From NCBI RefSeq assembly GCF_008271745.1, contig NZ_VKKZ01000020.1:124001-188000 (forward strand): a stretch of DNA of 64,000 nucleotides. Reading direction: 5' to 3'. The stretch comes from Rufibacter glacialis (GTDB lineage: Bacteria > Bacteroidota > Bacteroidia > Cytophagales > Hymenobacteraceae). Both the position numbers and the translations under genes were made by a program. Positions 17,249 to 26,718 of this stretch are shown in pieces. The notes below the pieces were generated by a model that saw only the letters and a list, made by a program, of their open reading frames with translations, was not told where the DNA came from and made no database searches. Each line of letters begins with the position of its first letter. Position 1 is the first letter of the stretch.

Positions 17249-18730
17249 ATGACCATCAGCCAACGCTACCAGCTCTCCCTTACCCTGCTCACGGACATGT
17301 ACCAGCTTACCATGGCCCAAGGCTACTGGAAAAAAGGCCTGGCCGAACAGGAAGCGGTCTTTCACCTGTATTTCCGGAAAAACCCTTTCAAAGGAGGCTA
17401 TACCGTGTGCGCCGGCCTGGCAGATGCGCTGGACCTGCTCCAGAATTTCAAGTTCACCGAAGGGGACCTAACCTACCTTAAAGCCCTGACCGGAAGCCAG
17501 GGACAACCCCTCTTTGAGGAAGGTTTCCTGCAGCATTTGCGGGACCTCACTTTCACCTGTGATGTAGACGCCATTCCAGAAGGAACCGTGGTCTTCCCCA
17601 ATGAGCCCCTCCTCCGCATCAAAGGCCCTATCCTGCAGTGCCAGTTACTGGAAACACCGCTGCTGACCATCCTCAATTTCCAAACCCTGGTGGCCACCAA
17701 GGCTGCCCGGGTGGTAGAGGCCGCCCAGGGTGATCCTGTCCTGGAATTTGGAATGCGTCGGGCCCAGGGTCCAGACGGGGCCTTATCAGCGGCCCGGGCG
17801 GCCTTTATTGGAGGCGTAGCCGCCACCTCCAACGTGTTGGCCGGCCAGTTATTCAATATCCCGGTCAAAGGCACCCACGCCCATAGTTGGGTAATGTCGT
17901 TTGAGGAGGAGCAGGAATCGTTTGCGGCGTACGCCGAGGTTTTCCCGCACGATTCTGTGTTTCTGGTAGACACCTACCATACTTTAGAGGGCATTCAGAA
18001 GGCAATTGAGGTGGCCAGGGAAATGCGCAAAAATGGGGCTGAGCTAAAGGGGATCCGGCTTGATTCAGGAGACTTGGCTTACCTGAGCATTGAAGGCCGC
18101 CGGATGCTGGACGAAGCGGGTTTCTCCCAAGTGGCCATTCTGGCCAGTAATGACCTGGACGAATACCTCATTGAAAGCCTTAAGCTGCAAGGGGCCAAAA
18201 TTGATACCTGGGGCATTGGCACCAAACTAGTAACGGCCTATGACCAGCCCGCCCTGGGCGGGGTTTATAAGTTGGCCGCCCTGCGCCAGCCAAACGGGGA
18301 ATGGGAGTATAAAGTGAAGCTTTCTGAACAGCTGGCAAAGATCTCTACCCCAGGAATCTTGCAGGTACGGCGGTTTTCCAAGGAGGGCGCCTTGGTGGGA
18401 GACATGATTTACTCTGAGCCTTTAGGCATTAGCCCGGCGGTTACCATGGTGCACCCCAATGACCCTACCCAGCGGAAGAACTTCACGCAGGAGTGTGTTC
18501 ACGAAGACTTGCTGGTGCCGGTTTTCAAAGCCGGGGAGCAGGTATACACTTCCCCGGATCTGCGGGCTATCCAGCAACGAACGAAGGAACAATTGCAACT
18601 CCTGCATGGCACCTACCGCCGTTTCCTCAACCCCCATCTCTACAAGGTAGGCCTGGAGGAACAACTGCACGAGAAAAAATTAGCCTTAATTGTTCAGTTA
18701 AGGACTACCGCGCAAACCAAAGGAGCGTAA
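17249..18730 (+). CDS. pncB: Nicotinate phosphoribosyltransferase
   Basis: Salvages nicotinate to nicotinate mononucleotide, with ATP and PRPP, in the NAD pathway. Family marks: LLTDMYQLTMAQGYW at the start, EFGMRRAQGPDG in the middle, the KGTHAHSWVMSF segment (the conserved histidine lies here), and GIRLDSGDLAYLS. The product is 493 residues, normal for bacterial PncB. It converges with pncA, whose product nicotinate it uses, so the pair forms a complete nicotinamide-to-NaMN route. Its promoter matches the Bacteroidota consensus exactly. Confidence 0.96.
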   Translation: MTISQRYQLSLTLLTDMYQLTMAQGYWKKGLAEQEAVFHLYFRKNPFKGGYTVCAGLADALDLLQNFKFTEGDLTYLKALTGSQGQPLFEEGFLQHLRDLTFTCDVDAIPEGTVVFPNEPLLRIKGPILQCQLLETPLLTILNFQTLVATKAARVVEAAQGDPVLEFGMRRAQGPDGALSAARAAFIGGVAATSNVLAGQLFNIPVKGTHAHSWVMSFEEEQESFAAYAEVFPHDSVFLVDTYHTLEGIQKAIEVAREMRKNGAELKGIRLDSGDLAYLSIEGRRMLDEAGFSQVAILASNDLDEYLIESLKLQGAKIDTWGIGTKLVTAYDQPALGGVYKLAALRQPNGEWEYKVKLSEQLAKISTPGILQVRRFSKEGALVGDMIYSEPLGISPAVTMVHPNDPTQRKNFTQECVHEDLLVPVFKAGEQVYTSPDLRAIQQRTKEQLQLLHGTYRRFLNPHLYKVGLEEQLHEKKLALIVQLRTTAQTKGA

Positions 18731-18741
18731 TCCCTATTCCC

Positions 18742-18777
18742 GTTCCGGGCCTGCTTTAAGAAAAACAGGCCTGGAAC
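18742..18777. repeat. Inverted repeat between pncB and pncA
   Basis: GTTCCGGGCCTG (18742-18753) and CAGGCCTGGAAC (18766-18777) form a 12-base stem with one G-T pair. No T-tract follows, so it may be a weak terminator or the dispersed motif. Confidence 0.5.
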
Positions 18778-18785
18778 AGGCTATA

Positions 18786-19397
18786 TCAGGATAATAGCTC
18801 CTGACTTGAAATCACTTTCCCGCCCTTAGCCAGTAGGTCTGCTTTGGCCCGCTCAAAACCTGTAGGGTCAATGGCGCGGGTGGCATCCTGGACAAGAAAT
18901 ACCTGGAAATCCTCTTGCAAGGCATCTAAAGCCGAAAAATACACGCAGTAATCTGCGGCCAGACCAACCAGATAGACCTCCTGGGTGCCTTTCGCTTTCA
19001 GGTATTCGGCCAAGGCCGTGGACTTGCGGTGCCCATTGTCATAAAACCCGCTATAAGAATCAATTTCAGGGTCCATGCCTTTTCGGAAGACGGCCTCCAC
19101 TTTATTCAGGTTCAGGTCCGGGGAGAACGCTGCTCCCCAGGTGCCTTGCACGCAATGGTCTGGCCACAGGACCTGGGGAAGCCCCTGGAGTACGGTTTTG
19201 GCAAACACGTGTTGGCCAGGGTGTTGCGAGGCGAAGCTTTTATGCCCCAGTGGGTGCCAATCCTGCGTGGCCACCACCAGGTCAAATTGCGGTTGCAAGG
19301 CGTTGACCACCCCAAGAATGGCATCTCCCTCTGGCACCGCCAAAGCACCACCCGGCAGGAAGTCATTCTGGATATCAATAAGAAGCAGCGTTTTCAT
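18786..19397 (-). CDS. pncA: Nicotinamidase
   Basis: Hydrolyses nicotinamide to nicotinate, feeding the convergent pncB product. Isochorismatase-fold motifs are clear: LLIDIQNDFLPGGAL (catalytic Asp), TQDWHPLGHKSFAS (metal site), and VGLAADYCVYFSALDA (catalytic Cys). The 203 residues match PncA. It ends about 55 bases past pncB. The reaction and partner are established family knowledge; the coupling to pncB is inferred from adjacency. Confidence 0.96.
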   Translation of the reverse strand: MKTLLLIDIQNDFLPGGALAVPEGDAILGVVNALQPQFDLVVATQDWHPLGHKSFASQHPGQHVFAKTVLQGLPQVLWPDHCVQGTWGAAFSPDLNLNKVEAVFRKGMDPEIDSYSGFYDNGHRKSTALAEYLKAKGTQEVYLVGLAADYCVYFSALDALQEDFQVFLVQDATRAIDPTGFERAKADLLAKGGKVISSQELLS

Positions 19398-19426
19398 AAG
19401 AAGAAGTCTGATTTCTGGGTATTTCC

Positions 19427-20053
19427 TTAGCGGGAAGACGAAACCAAAGTACGTAACTGGGGCAACATATGGTAGAGGTCAGCCCCGGGGCAGGCGGTAG
19501 AGGCGTTGTCTTTATGGCCGGAGATGTGGTCTTGGGTGATGTTCCAGCGCTTGGCCAAGGCGACCATCAGCCTCTCCAGACTTTGCCGCTGGGCCGCACT
19601 TACTTTCTCCACCTCAAAATTCCCTTCCAACACAATTAACGCGTGGCCCGTGGGGTCATAAGGCGTGTTGGAGTCGCCCACGTACTGGAGCGGGCGCCCC
19701 TCGCCTATTTCCCCGTGCACATCAATGTAGAAATGGTAGGGTATGTCGGCCCAGGGTTCTTTCATGCGCCCACCTGAAAGTTGGCTTCGCTCCATGGAGA
19801 ATTTCTGCAGGGCCTGGAGTTTCGCGGCCAGGGTCCGGTCAGGGTTCTGTTTGACGGCCGTGTGGTGCAAAGTGATTTTCTTAGGGACATGCGTTTTCAT
19901 GGGCAGCACCGACGGCGCCGCCCCCCATTGCGCCCGGGTCACGATGGGTACCCCTTTAGGCAAGGAAACGGTTTGGGAGGACCGGCAGGCCATAGCCAGG
20001 AAAATCAAAACGAGAAGAGGCAGGATTTTAGGGGTGTTTTTCAAAAAAGACAT
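19427..20053 (-). CDS. N-acetylmuramoyl-L-alanine amidase, Amidase_2 lipoprotein
   Basis: Cell-wall hydrolase that cuts the MurNAc-L-Ala bond, probably in the periplasm. The start ATG at 20053 gives a lipoprotein signal: KNTPKILPLLVLIFLAMAC. Zinc ligands of the amidase_2 (PGRP) fold are seen in KITLHHTAV and SGHKDNASTACPG; the substrate cleft has PYHFYIDVHG. The total is 208 residues. An earlier in-frame start at 20086 would precede the signal peptide by 11 residues and is rejected. It may act in muropeptide recycling. Confidence 0.93.
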   Translation of the reverse strand: MSFLKNTPKILPLLVLIFLAMACRSSQTVSLPKGVPIVTRAQWGAAPSVLPMKTHVPKKITLHHTAVKQNPDRTLAAKLQALQKFSMERSQLSGGRMKEPWADIPYHFYIDVHGEIGEGRPLQYVGDSNTPYDPTGHALIVLEGNFEVEKVSAAQRQSLERLMVALAKRWNITQDHISGHKDNASTACPGADLYHMLPQLRTLVSSSR

Positions 20054-20143
20054 CGAAAAATGGCGTTTGCCAAGGAAAGGGTACAAGAAGACAATGATAC
20101 CCTTTTCCGCTTGAATTTCAAATAATCGCCCTTAAACGAGGGG

Positions 20144-21391
20144 TTAAGAACGGGTTTGGCCGTTTCCGCGCACGATCCATTTGTAGCTGGTCAGTTCTTC
20201 CAAGCCCATTGGCCCCCGGGCATGCAGCTTTTGGGTACTGATGCCAATCTCGGCACCCAAGCCGAATTGAGCTCCATCTGTAAAGGCAGTGGATGCGTTG
20301 GCGTAGACAGCAGCGGCATCAACGCTGTTCAAAAAGGTTTCAATGGCTAAAGGGTCTTCGGCCAGAATGGCTTCACTGTGTTTAGAGCTGTGGAGGGAAA
20401 TATGGTCCAGGGCGGCCGGTAGATCGGCTACGGTCTTGATGGCAATTTTGAGGGCCAGAAACTCGGTGCCGAAGTGTTCCTCCGTAGCCGGATGCAACAA
20501 GGCCGCGGGGTATTCGCCCTGTAAAGCGGCAAAGGCGGGCGCATCGGCAAAAACCTCCACCCCTGCTTCCGCTAAGGGCGCTGCCAGAAGAGGAAGATCA
20601 ATCACCCGGTGTTCGTGCACCAACAGGCAATCCAGGGCGTTGCAGACACTCACCCGCCGGGTTTTGGCGTTTAAAATCACCTGGCGGCCCATTTCCAGAT
20701 CAGCGGAAACATCAAAATACGTATGCACAATGCCCGCCCCGGTTTCAATAACCGGCACCTTGGCCTGCTGACGCACATAGTCAATCAACCCCTGGCTTCC
20801 CCTGGGAATCAGCACATCTACGTACCCTACCGCCTGCAAGAGGGCTTGCGTTGCTTCCCGTTCCGGGGGCAGTAAGGTAACTAACCCCGCGTCCAGCCCC
20901 TGCCGCTCCAGCACCTGGTGCAGAAGCGACACAATGGCCTGGTTAGAAAAATGGGCGTTACTACCTCCTTTCAGAAGGCACGCGTTCCCGGTTTTCAGGC
21001 AAAGCGAGAACACATCAAAGGTCACGTTGGGGCGGGCCTCATAAATCACCCCTACTACTCCCAAGGGAACCCGCACCTTGGAGAGGGAAAGACCATTAGG
21101 CAAAGATTTCTGCAGCAAGACCTGGCCCAGGGGCGAAGTCAGGGAAGCCACTTTCTCCAGATCCTGGGCCAGGTCCTGCAATCGGGCGGGTGTGAGTTTG
21201 AGGCGGTCGTAGGCCGGGTCTGCTGCCTCCATTCGGGCTAAATCCTGGGCATTGGCCTCCAGCAGGAAATCCGTTTTCTCCCGGGCCTGCGCCGCCACCT
21301 CGCGAAGAACCGCGTTTACCTGGTCTGGTGACAGGACGGCTGCTGCGCGGCTAGCCGCCAAAGCTTTTTTGAAAAAGTGGGTGTACTCCAT
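20144..21391 (-). CDS. proA: Gamma-glutamyl phosphate reductase (glutamate-5-semialdehyde dehydrogenase)
   Basis: Second step of proline synthesis: reduces gamma-glutamyl phosphate to glutamate semialdehyde with NADPH. Family marks are [22 protein letters not shown] and [11 protein letters not shown] (catalytic Cys). ATG 21391 gives 415 residues, the normal length. A GTG at 21460 overlaps the proB stop (TAGTG) and would add 23 residues of no family similarity; coupled initiation there is possible but less likely. The stop is followed by a short gap to the amidase. Confidence 0.93.
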   Translation of the reverse strand: MEYTHFFKKALAASRAAAVLSPDQVNAVLREVAAQAREKTDFLLEANAQDLARMEAADPAYDRLKLTPARLQDLAQDLEKVASLTSPLGQVLLQKSLPNGLSLSKVRVPLGVVGVIYEARPNVTFDVFSLCLKTGNACLLKGGSNAHFSNQAIVSLLHQVLERQGLDAGLVTLLPPEREATQALLQAVGYVDVLIPRGSQGLIDYVRQQAKVPVIETGAGIVHTYFDVSADLEMGRQVILNAKTRRVSVCNALDCLLVHEHRVIDLPLLAAPLAEAGVEVFADAPAFAALQGEYPAALLHPATEEHFGTEFLALKIAIKTVADLPAALDHISLHSSKHSEAILAEDPLAIETFLNSVDAAAVYANASTAFTDGAQFGLGAEIGISTQKLHARGPMGLEELTSYKWIVRGNGQTRS

Positions 21392-21459
21392 GGGAATAAG
21401 GGCCTGGGGTGAGGTAAAGGGTGCCCCTCCGTTTTCAGGGGCTTTTTGAAAATTACTCA

Positions 21460-22557
21460 CTAAACGCCAGCGGGGGAAGGACTAAGGAACAGGTAGTCAT
21501 AATGCACGAGCGGCTTCTGTTTTTGCTGGCCCAAGCGCTCCAGGGCTTTTTCTGACCCATACTCTGCAATCCCGTACCCCAATTCGTGGTGCTGCTCATC
21601 AACCAGTTTCACGATGTCCCCTTTCTGGAAGGTGCCCTGGATCTGGACCACCCCTACCGGCAATAGGCTCACCGCTTTGGCAGTAGAACTAAGGGCCGTC
21701 TTGGCTCCCTCATTGACCTGCACCACCCCTTTGGCGAAAGTGCCCGAATGCGCCACCCACTTCTTTTTACCGGACCGTGATTTATCTGGGCTGAACCGCG
21801 AATGTTCCAGCTCCCCGTTTAACAGAAGGCGCAGGACATGTTCGGTTTTACCATTGGCGATGTGCACGGGTATGCCCAATTGCGCCACCTTGCGGGCCAT
21901 AGAACATTTGGTGAGCATGCCCCCGCGCCCAAACTGTGACCGTTGCGCCGTCACAAACGGGACAAAACTAGCCGACGAGGCATTTATTTCCTGAATCACC
22001 TGGCTACTGGGGTCTTTGGGGTCACCGTTGTATATGCCGTTCACGTTGCTCAAGATCAGCAAGGCGTCGGCGTTGAGCATAGAGGCGATGAGGCCCGCCA
22101 GTTCGTCGTTATCGGTGAACATCAGTTCGGTGACCGAGACCACATCGTTTTCATTCACCACCGGGATAACGCTGTTCTGGAGCAACACCTGAAAGCAGTT
22201 CTTCATGTTCAGGTAATGCCCCCGGTCCCGGAAGTCTTCTTTGGTCACCAGCACCTGGGCGCAGGTAAGGTGGTGCTGGCCGAAGAGCTGGGCGTACGTA
22301 TTAATCAACTTCACCTGCCCCACAGAGGCCAGCAACTGCCGCGAACTAACGGCATCGGTTTTCTCTGGGGTACCTAAAAGGCTTCGGCCGGCAGCTACGG
22401 CCCCGGAAGAAACCAGAATCACCTCCTTGCCTTCCTTTTTCAAGGCAGCGATTTGGTCCACCAGATGCTGCATGCGGGCTTCATCTGGCAGGCCATTCCC
22501 CTGGGTGAGCACGTTGGAACCGATTTTGACGATGATTCTTTTATAGGCGAAGGCCAT
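21460..22557 (-). CDS. proB: Glutamate 5-kinase with C-terminal PUA domain
   Basis: First step of proline synthesis: phosphorylates glutamate with ATP and is the usual feedback point. The amino-acid kinase fold is seen in [15 protein letters not shown] at the N-terminus, [11 protein letters not shown], and [13 protein letters not shown]. The PUA domain covers roughly residues 275-350 ([18 protein letters not shown]). The 365 residues are typical. proA follows directly, as a proBA operon. Confidence 0.96.
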   Translation of the reverse strand: MAFAYKRIIVKIGSNVLTQGNGLPDEARMQHLVDQIAALKKEGKEVILVSSGAVAAGRSLLGTPEKTDAVSSRQLLASVGQVKLINTYAQLFGQHHLTCAQVLVTKEDFRDRGHYLNMKNCFQVLLQNSVIPVVNENDVVSVTELMFTDNDELAGLIASMLNADALLILSNVNGIYNGDPKDPSSQVIQEINASSASFVPFVTAQRSQFGRGGMLTKCSMARKVAQLGIPVHIANGKTEHVLRLLLNGELEHSRFSPDKSRSGKKKWVAHSGTFAKGVVQVNEGAKTALSSTAKAVSLLPVGVVQIQGTFQKGDIVKLVDEQHHELGYGIAEYGSEKALERLGQQKQKPLVHYDYLFLSPSPAGV

Positions 22558-22645
22558 GTTACTTTTCCTCTCTAGAAAAAGTAATTTTAAGGAAATATCA
22601 TCAAAAGACCTAAAGCCTTATCAAGTTTATGCCTTGATTAGCAGT

Positions 22646-23416
22646 TTATCTGCTACTTTTCTTAAAACCCTGGATAAACGACCGGGTAAATTCAGATAAC
22701 ACCAAGGTACCACTGATGCCGGCGCGTTCCACCAGCAACTGTTCCCAATGCTCTGTCCCCTGCCAGAAAACTTTTTTTAAGGCAGACAGGGCCTCTGGGT
22801 TATAGCTGGCTAGTTTCTGCGCGAAGGCCAACACGGCGGCATCCAGTTCCTCTACCGTCTCATACACCTCGGCGTACAAGCTTTTTTCCTTCGCCCAGGC
22901 GGCACTTCTGAATTCAGTGGCATCCAAGGCCAATTGAGAGAAAGCCGATACCCCTATCTTGCGTTCTACCGCCGGCCCCACCACAAACGGACCAATGCCC
23001 ACGGCAATCTCACTCAACTTCACCGCCGCGTGCTGGGTGGCAAAGCAATAGTCGGTGGCAGCGGCCACGCCTACCCCGCCGCCAATGGCCTTGCCCTGCA
23101 CCCGGCCCAGGATAATTTTAGGGGAAGTGCGGCATGCATTGATCACTTTCGCAAAACCAGAGAAAAAGGCAAACCCCTGTTCCTTGTCTTCAATGAAAAT
23201 GAGTTCATCAAAAGAGGCCCCGGCGCAGAAGGTCCTTTCCCCTTCGCTTTTCAAAACCACCACCTTCACCCGCTCCTCTTGCCCAGCTTGGGTAATAGTT
23301 TGAGCTAACTGTTGTAAAAGGGCTCCGGGCAAGGAGTTATGGGAAGGATGAAAGAACGTGATAGTACCTATTCCTGCTTCGTCAATGGCAAGGGTTACGT
23401 GGCCGGCTTCTGTCAT
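22646..23416 (-). CDS. Enoyl-CoA hydratase/isomerase, terminal gene of the paa cluster
   Basis: Crotonase-fold enzyme. The oxyanion-hole segments are RTFCAGASFDEL and GKAIGGGVGVAAATDYCFA, and the active-site Glu lies in LSEIAVGIGP. 256 residues. It lies 335 bases beyond paaZ on the same strand; given the pathway, it is a candidate PaaF (2,3-dehydroadipyl-CoA hydratase), since paaF is otherwise absent here. The assignment is inferred from context; the sequence alone shows only the superfamily. Confidence 0.8.
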   Translation of the reverse strand: MTEAGHVTLAIDEAGIGTITFFHPSHNSLPGALLQQLAQTITQAGQEERVKVVVLKSEGERTFCAGASFDELIFIEDKEQGFAFFSGFAKVINACRTSPKIILGRVQGKAIGGGVGVAAATDYCFATQHAAVKLSEIAVGIGPFVVGPAVERKIGVSAFSQLALDATEFRSAAWAKEKSLYAEVYETVEELDAAVLAFAQKLASYNPEALSALKKVFWQGTEHWEQLLVERAGISGTLVLSEFTRSFIQGFKKSSR

Positions 23417-23751
23417 TTTAGGGTGTATTTTTTTACTTTTTATCCTTAAGTTTTACTAGTGCGAGTCTGAAGATTCGCGCCTGGGGATGATGGGTCGTCT
23501 ATGACTACCCTCGCTGCATCAGCAGCGACATTACGTTTAGTGGATCTGAAGGATGCGAAGGTAGCTTTCGCCGTTTCTGGAGGATCGCCCCAACCTCAGT
23601 CACGAAACCAGAGTCTCGCGCCAAAGAAAGAGGATCCCGTTTTAGAACTGATTTCACCAAAACAGGTCAAAATCGAAATTTTACCTTGGAAAGGAGGCAT
23701 CTTCACATCTTCCAATCTCCAAACCTTCAAATTTCCTCATCTCCAAATCTA
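23417..23751. other. paaZ-hydratase gap with two repeat blocks
   Basis: No gene; a short open frame at 23501-23761 is rejected. From 23462 to 23622 the DNA forms an element bounded by a GCGAGTCTG..ATTCGCGCC hairpin on the left and AGTCTCGCGCC on the right. From about 23698 to 23756 it is a low-complexity run of TCTCCAAATC-type units that crosses the paaZ stop codon. Confidence 0.6.
23462..23622. repeat. 161-bp element with CGAGTCT/CGCGCC ends
   Basis: GCGAGTCTG and ATTCGCGCC open it; GTCACGA and AGTCTCGCGCC close it. The same end sequences (CGAGTCTGGAGACT, AGTCACGAGACT, CGCGCC) recur in a 53-base version at 30779-30831, so this is likely a dispersed element. Confidence 0.55.
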
Positions 23752-25803
23752 TCACCCCTGATCCCGCTTCTTCACCATGGTCATGATGGTGGCAATGGCC
23801 ACAGTTTCGCCGGTTTCATCGGTGACGTCTACAAGCCACTTCACAATGCCTTTAGCTACGTCTTCCTCATTGCGTTTCTCCTGGGCCACTTTTTCTTTTA
23901 CCGTCAGTTTTACCCCAATGGTCATGCCTGGATAAACGGGTTTGGTGAAGCGGCAATTCTCCAGGCCATAGTTCAGCAGTACCGGACCTTTTTTGGGGTC
24001 CACGAACATACCGGCGGCTTTGGATAGGATGTAGTAACCGTGGGCTACCCGACCGGTGAACAAAGTGCCTTCCAACGAGGTGGCGTCAACGTGCGCATAG
24101 AAGTGGTCGCCCGAAACGTTGGCGAAGTTGGTGATGTCAGCTTCGGTAACGGTATGGCGGTGGGTCACCCAGGTCTCCGAGATCTCCAGTTCCTCAAAAT
24201 GCTTCCGGAACGGGTGGACGTCTTTCTCTATCTGCTTCGCCCCTGGCTGGTACACCCCCGTAATGGCCGTGATCATGGTGGGCGATCCCTGGATGGCGGT
24301 GCGCTGCATGAAGTGCTTCACGCCCCGGATACCGCCCATTTCCTCGCCACCCCCGGCCCTCCCCGGCCCCCCGTGGATGAGCATAGGCATGGGAGACCCG
24401 TGCCCAGTACTTTCCTTCGCGCAGGAACTGTCCAGTACCAGAATACGCCCGTGGTGAGAGGCTGCGCCGATGGCGAATTCCTGGGCAACGGCGGGATCAG
24501 CGGTGGCGATGGAGGCCACCAGAGAGCCTTTGCCCAGTTTGGTCAGTTCAATGGCTTCCCCCAGGTCTTTATAGGGCATCAGCGTGGCCACCGGCCCGAA
24601 GGCTTCTACGTCATGGGTTGCCGTAAAACGGAACGGCTCTGGGTTCAGCATCACAATGGGGGAGATAAAAGCGCCTTTCTCCTGGTCCGCCCCAATGAGG
24701 TTCACCTTGTCCAGGTCGCCATAGACGATGGGCGTTTGTTTGGCCAGTTCCTTCACCTGCTCACGCAGCTTCTTGAGTTGCTCACGGCCCACCAAAGCGC
24801 CCATCCGCACTCCTTCGGCCTGCGGATCACCAATGGCGGTTTTGGCTAATTCCCTGCCCAAGGCGATCTGCACGTCCTCTACCAGATTCTCCGGCACAAT
24901 AGCGCGCCGGATGGCCGTACATTTCTGTCCGGCCTTGCCGGTGATCTCCTTGCGGATCTCCTTGATAAACAAATCAAACTCTACCGTACCGGGTACGGCG
25001 TCTTCACCTAACACCGAGCTGTTTAGGGAATCCGCTTCCATGGTGAAGGGGACGGCTTCCTGGATGAGCCGTGGGTGGGCCTTCAGTAACCTGCCCGTAT
25101 GGGCTGAACCGGTAAACGTGACCACATCCTGGTAGGTGAGGTGGTCCAGGATGCCTTCGCCAGAACCGGTTACCAGTTGCAAGGCTCCTTCGGGCAAAAG
25201 CTTGGAATGGATGATCTCGCGTACCACTGCCTCGGTAAGGAAAGCGGTAATGGGTGCAGGCTTCACAATGGCCGGCATGCCTGCCAGTAGGTTCACGGCA
25301 ATCTTCTCCAGCATACCCCAAACCGGAAAATTATACGCGTTGATGTGCACCGCCACGCCTTCTTTGGGAACCAGGATGTGGTGCCCCATGAACGTGCCAC
25401 CTTTTGACAGGCCAATGGGTTCATCCTCCACGTAATACGGCTTATCAGGGAATTGCCGACGCAAAGAGGCATAGGCGAACAGGTTCCCGATGCCGCCTTC
25501 AATGTCCACCCAACTATCAGCGCGGGTGGCCCCGGTGCGGAAACTGAGATGGTAGAAATCTTCTTTGCGGTCCAGGAGGTGCAGCGCCAAAGCCTTGAGC
25601 ATGCGGCCCCGCTCTTGGAACGTCATTTTACGGAGGGCTTTGTTTCCTTTTGCGCGGCCGTATTCCAGCATAGCTTCAAAATCAACCCCGCCGCTGAAGG
25701 CTGTGTAAATATGCTCGCCAGTGACGGCGTCCAAGATCTCGCTTTCTTTGCCAGAACCGGGCATCCATTGCCCCATGGCATAATTCTGCACTACTGCGGT
25801 CAT
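23752..25803 (-). CDS. paaZ: Bifunctional oxepin-CoA hydrolase/aldehyde dehydrogenase PaaZ
   Basis: Opens the oxepin-CoA ring with its C-terminal MaoC-type hydratase domain and oxidises the resulting aldehyde with its N-terminal aldehyde dehydrogenase domain. The 683 residues match PaaZ. ALDH marks: the Glu-bearing TMEADSLNSSVL and the catalytic Cys in GKAGQKCTAIRR. The hotdog domain starts near residue 540, with SGDHFYAHVDATS and TGRVAHGYYILS. It is the signature enzyme of the aerobic-hybrid phenylacetate route. The ATG is directly preceded by a TTAGTT-type tandem repeat. Confidence 0.97.
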   Translation of the reverse strand: MTAVVQNYAMGQWMPGSGKESEILDAVTGEHIYTAFSGGVDFEAMLEYGRAKGNKALRKMTFQERGRMLKALALHLLDRKEDFYHLSFRTGATRADSWVDIEGGIGNLFAYASLRRQFPDKPYYVEDEPIGLSKGGTFMGHHILVPKEGVAVHINAYNFPVWGMLEKIAVNLLAGMPAIVKPAPITAFLTEAVVREIIHSKLLPEGALQLVTGSGEGILDHLTYQDVVTFTGSAHTGRLLKAHPRLIQEAVPFTMEADSLNSSVLGEDAVPGTVEFDLFIKEIRKEITGKAGQKCTAIRRAIVPENLVEDVQIALGRELAKTAIGDPQAEGVRMGALVGREQLKKLREQVKELAKQTPIVYGDLDKVNLIGADQEKGAFISPIVMLNPEPFRFTATHDVEAFGPVATLMPYKDLGEAIELTKLGKGSLVASIATADPAVAQEFAIGAASHHGRILVLDSSCAKESTGHGSPMPMLIHGGPGRAGGGEEMGGIRGVKHFMQRTAIQGSPTMITAITGVYQPGAKQIEKDVHPFRKHFEELEISETWVTHRHTVTEADITNFANVSGDHFYAHVDATSLEGTLFTGRVAHGYYILSKAAGMFVDPKKGPVLLNYGLENCRFTKPVYPGMTIGVKLTVKEKVAQEKRNEEDVAKGIVKWLVDVTDETGETVAIATIMTMVKKRDQG

Positions 25804-25804
25804 A

Positions 25805-25846
25805 TTGGTAGTTGTTAGTTGCTTGTTGTTAGTTATTAGTAATTAG
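25805..25846 (-). repeat. GTTGTTAGTT-type tandem repeat in paaZ leader
   Basis: Degenerate units of 7-8 bases (TTAGTTG, TTGTTAG, TTATTAG) abut the paaZ start codon. Low complexity; related in placement, not in sequence, to the blocks before gatB, paaB and paaD. Confidence 0.7.
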
Positions 25847-25889
25847 TCTCTTTCACCATCCTTCATCCGCTTAAGCTCACTCTTTAACT

Positions 25890-25975
25890 GTCATCCTGAA
25901 AGGATTTTGTGGCAAATGGTAAAGGCACAAAATCAAAGTTATTCTAGTACGCCCACAAGATCCTTCCAGGATGAC
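25890..25975. mobile_element. MITE-like element, copy 1
   Basis: 86 bases bounded by GTCATCCTGAAAGGAT and, as the reverse complement with two mismatches, ATCCTTCCAGGATGAC. The inner parts TGGCAAATGGTAA and TCTAGTACGCCCACAAGATC match copy 2 at 28075-28161. It sits between paaY and paaZ. No transposase is encoded; it may be mobilised in trans or be a REP-like sequence. Confidence 0.8.
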
Positions 25976-26121
25976 AAAGGGAGGGCTTGGCCAGGAGGTG
26001 CATTTTAAACCTGATTGTGCGAAAAAGGCCAAAAAATATCCTGCTTCCAGAGAATAGCTGCTCTACTATGCGACTATCTTCAGGTTCGCCCACCTCAAGC
26101 AGGTGGCTTTAACCTCTCTTG

Positions 26122-26718
26122 TTACTCCCCTTTCCGCTCGTTCCAGGTCTGGTAATGGGAGGCCTGCTTCTTCCGGTTCTCAGGTGCTTCGCGCAAAGGC
26201 TCACAAGGTTTCAGGGAGGCATGGCAATCAGCCGGGAGCTGCATGTAAATCTGGGTACCTTCGGTTTTCCAGGCCAGCATCTCGTCGGTTACCTGCTTCA
26301 CTATTTTATGCGGATTGCCCACCACCACACTGCGCGGCGGGATCTTTTCATCGGCCCGTACAAAACACAGCGCCCCCACTACGCATTCATCTCCAATTTC
26401 TACCCGGTCCATCACCACCGCGTTCATGCCCACCAGCACGTTCCGACCAATGGTGGCCCCGTGGATGATGGCGCCGTGCCCAATGTGCGCCATTTCTTTC
26501 AGGTGCACGGTGGTGCCGGGGAACATATGAAGGGTGCAGTTTTCCTGCACGTTACAATTGTCTTCAATGATGATCTCGCCCCAGTCGCCCCTGATGGCTG
26601 CGCCCGGACCCACGTACACGTTTTTCCCAATGGTCACATTACCCGTTACTGTGGCCTGCGGATGCAGGAAGGCACTCTCGTGCACTACCGGGATATAGCC
26701 GTTAAATTCGTAAATCAT
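26122..26718 (-). CDS. paaY: Hexapeptide-repeat thioesterase PaaY (gamma-carbonic-anhydrase-like)
   Basis: Left-handed beta-helix protein of the gamma-carbonic anhydrase family; PaaY is known to hydrolyse dead-end CoA esters such as 2-hydroxycyclohepta-1,4,6-triene-1-formyl-CoA. Metal-type histidines are seen in NCTLHMFPG, HIGHGAIIHG. Hexapeptide repeats run over about residues 20-150, with a Lys/Glu-rich C-terminal tail. 198 residues. Its start overlaps the paaJ stop by four bases (ATGA), so the two are co-translated. Confidence 0.93.
   Translation of the reverse strand: MIYEFNGYIPVVHESAFLHPQATVTGNVTIGKNVYVGPGAAIRGDWGEIIIEDNCNVQENCTLHMFPGTTVHLKEMAHIGHGAIIHGATIGRNVLVGMNAVVMDRVEIGDECVVGALCFVRADEKIPPRSVVVGNPHKIVKQVTDEMLAWKTEGTQIYMQLPADCHASLKPCEPLREAPENRKKQASHYQTWNERKGE

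Noticed and set aside
23501-23761. 86-codon frame beyond paaZ
   Set aside because: Covers two repeat blocks and the paaZ stop; no protein-like features.
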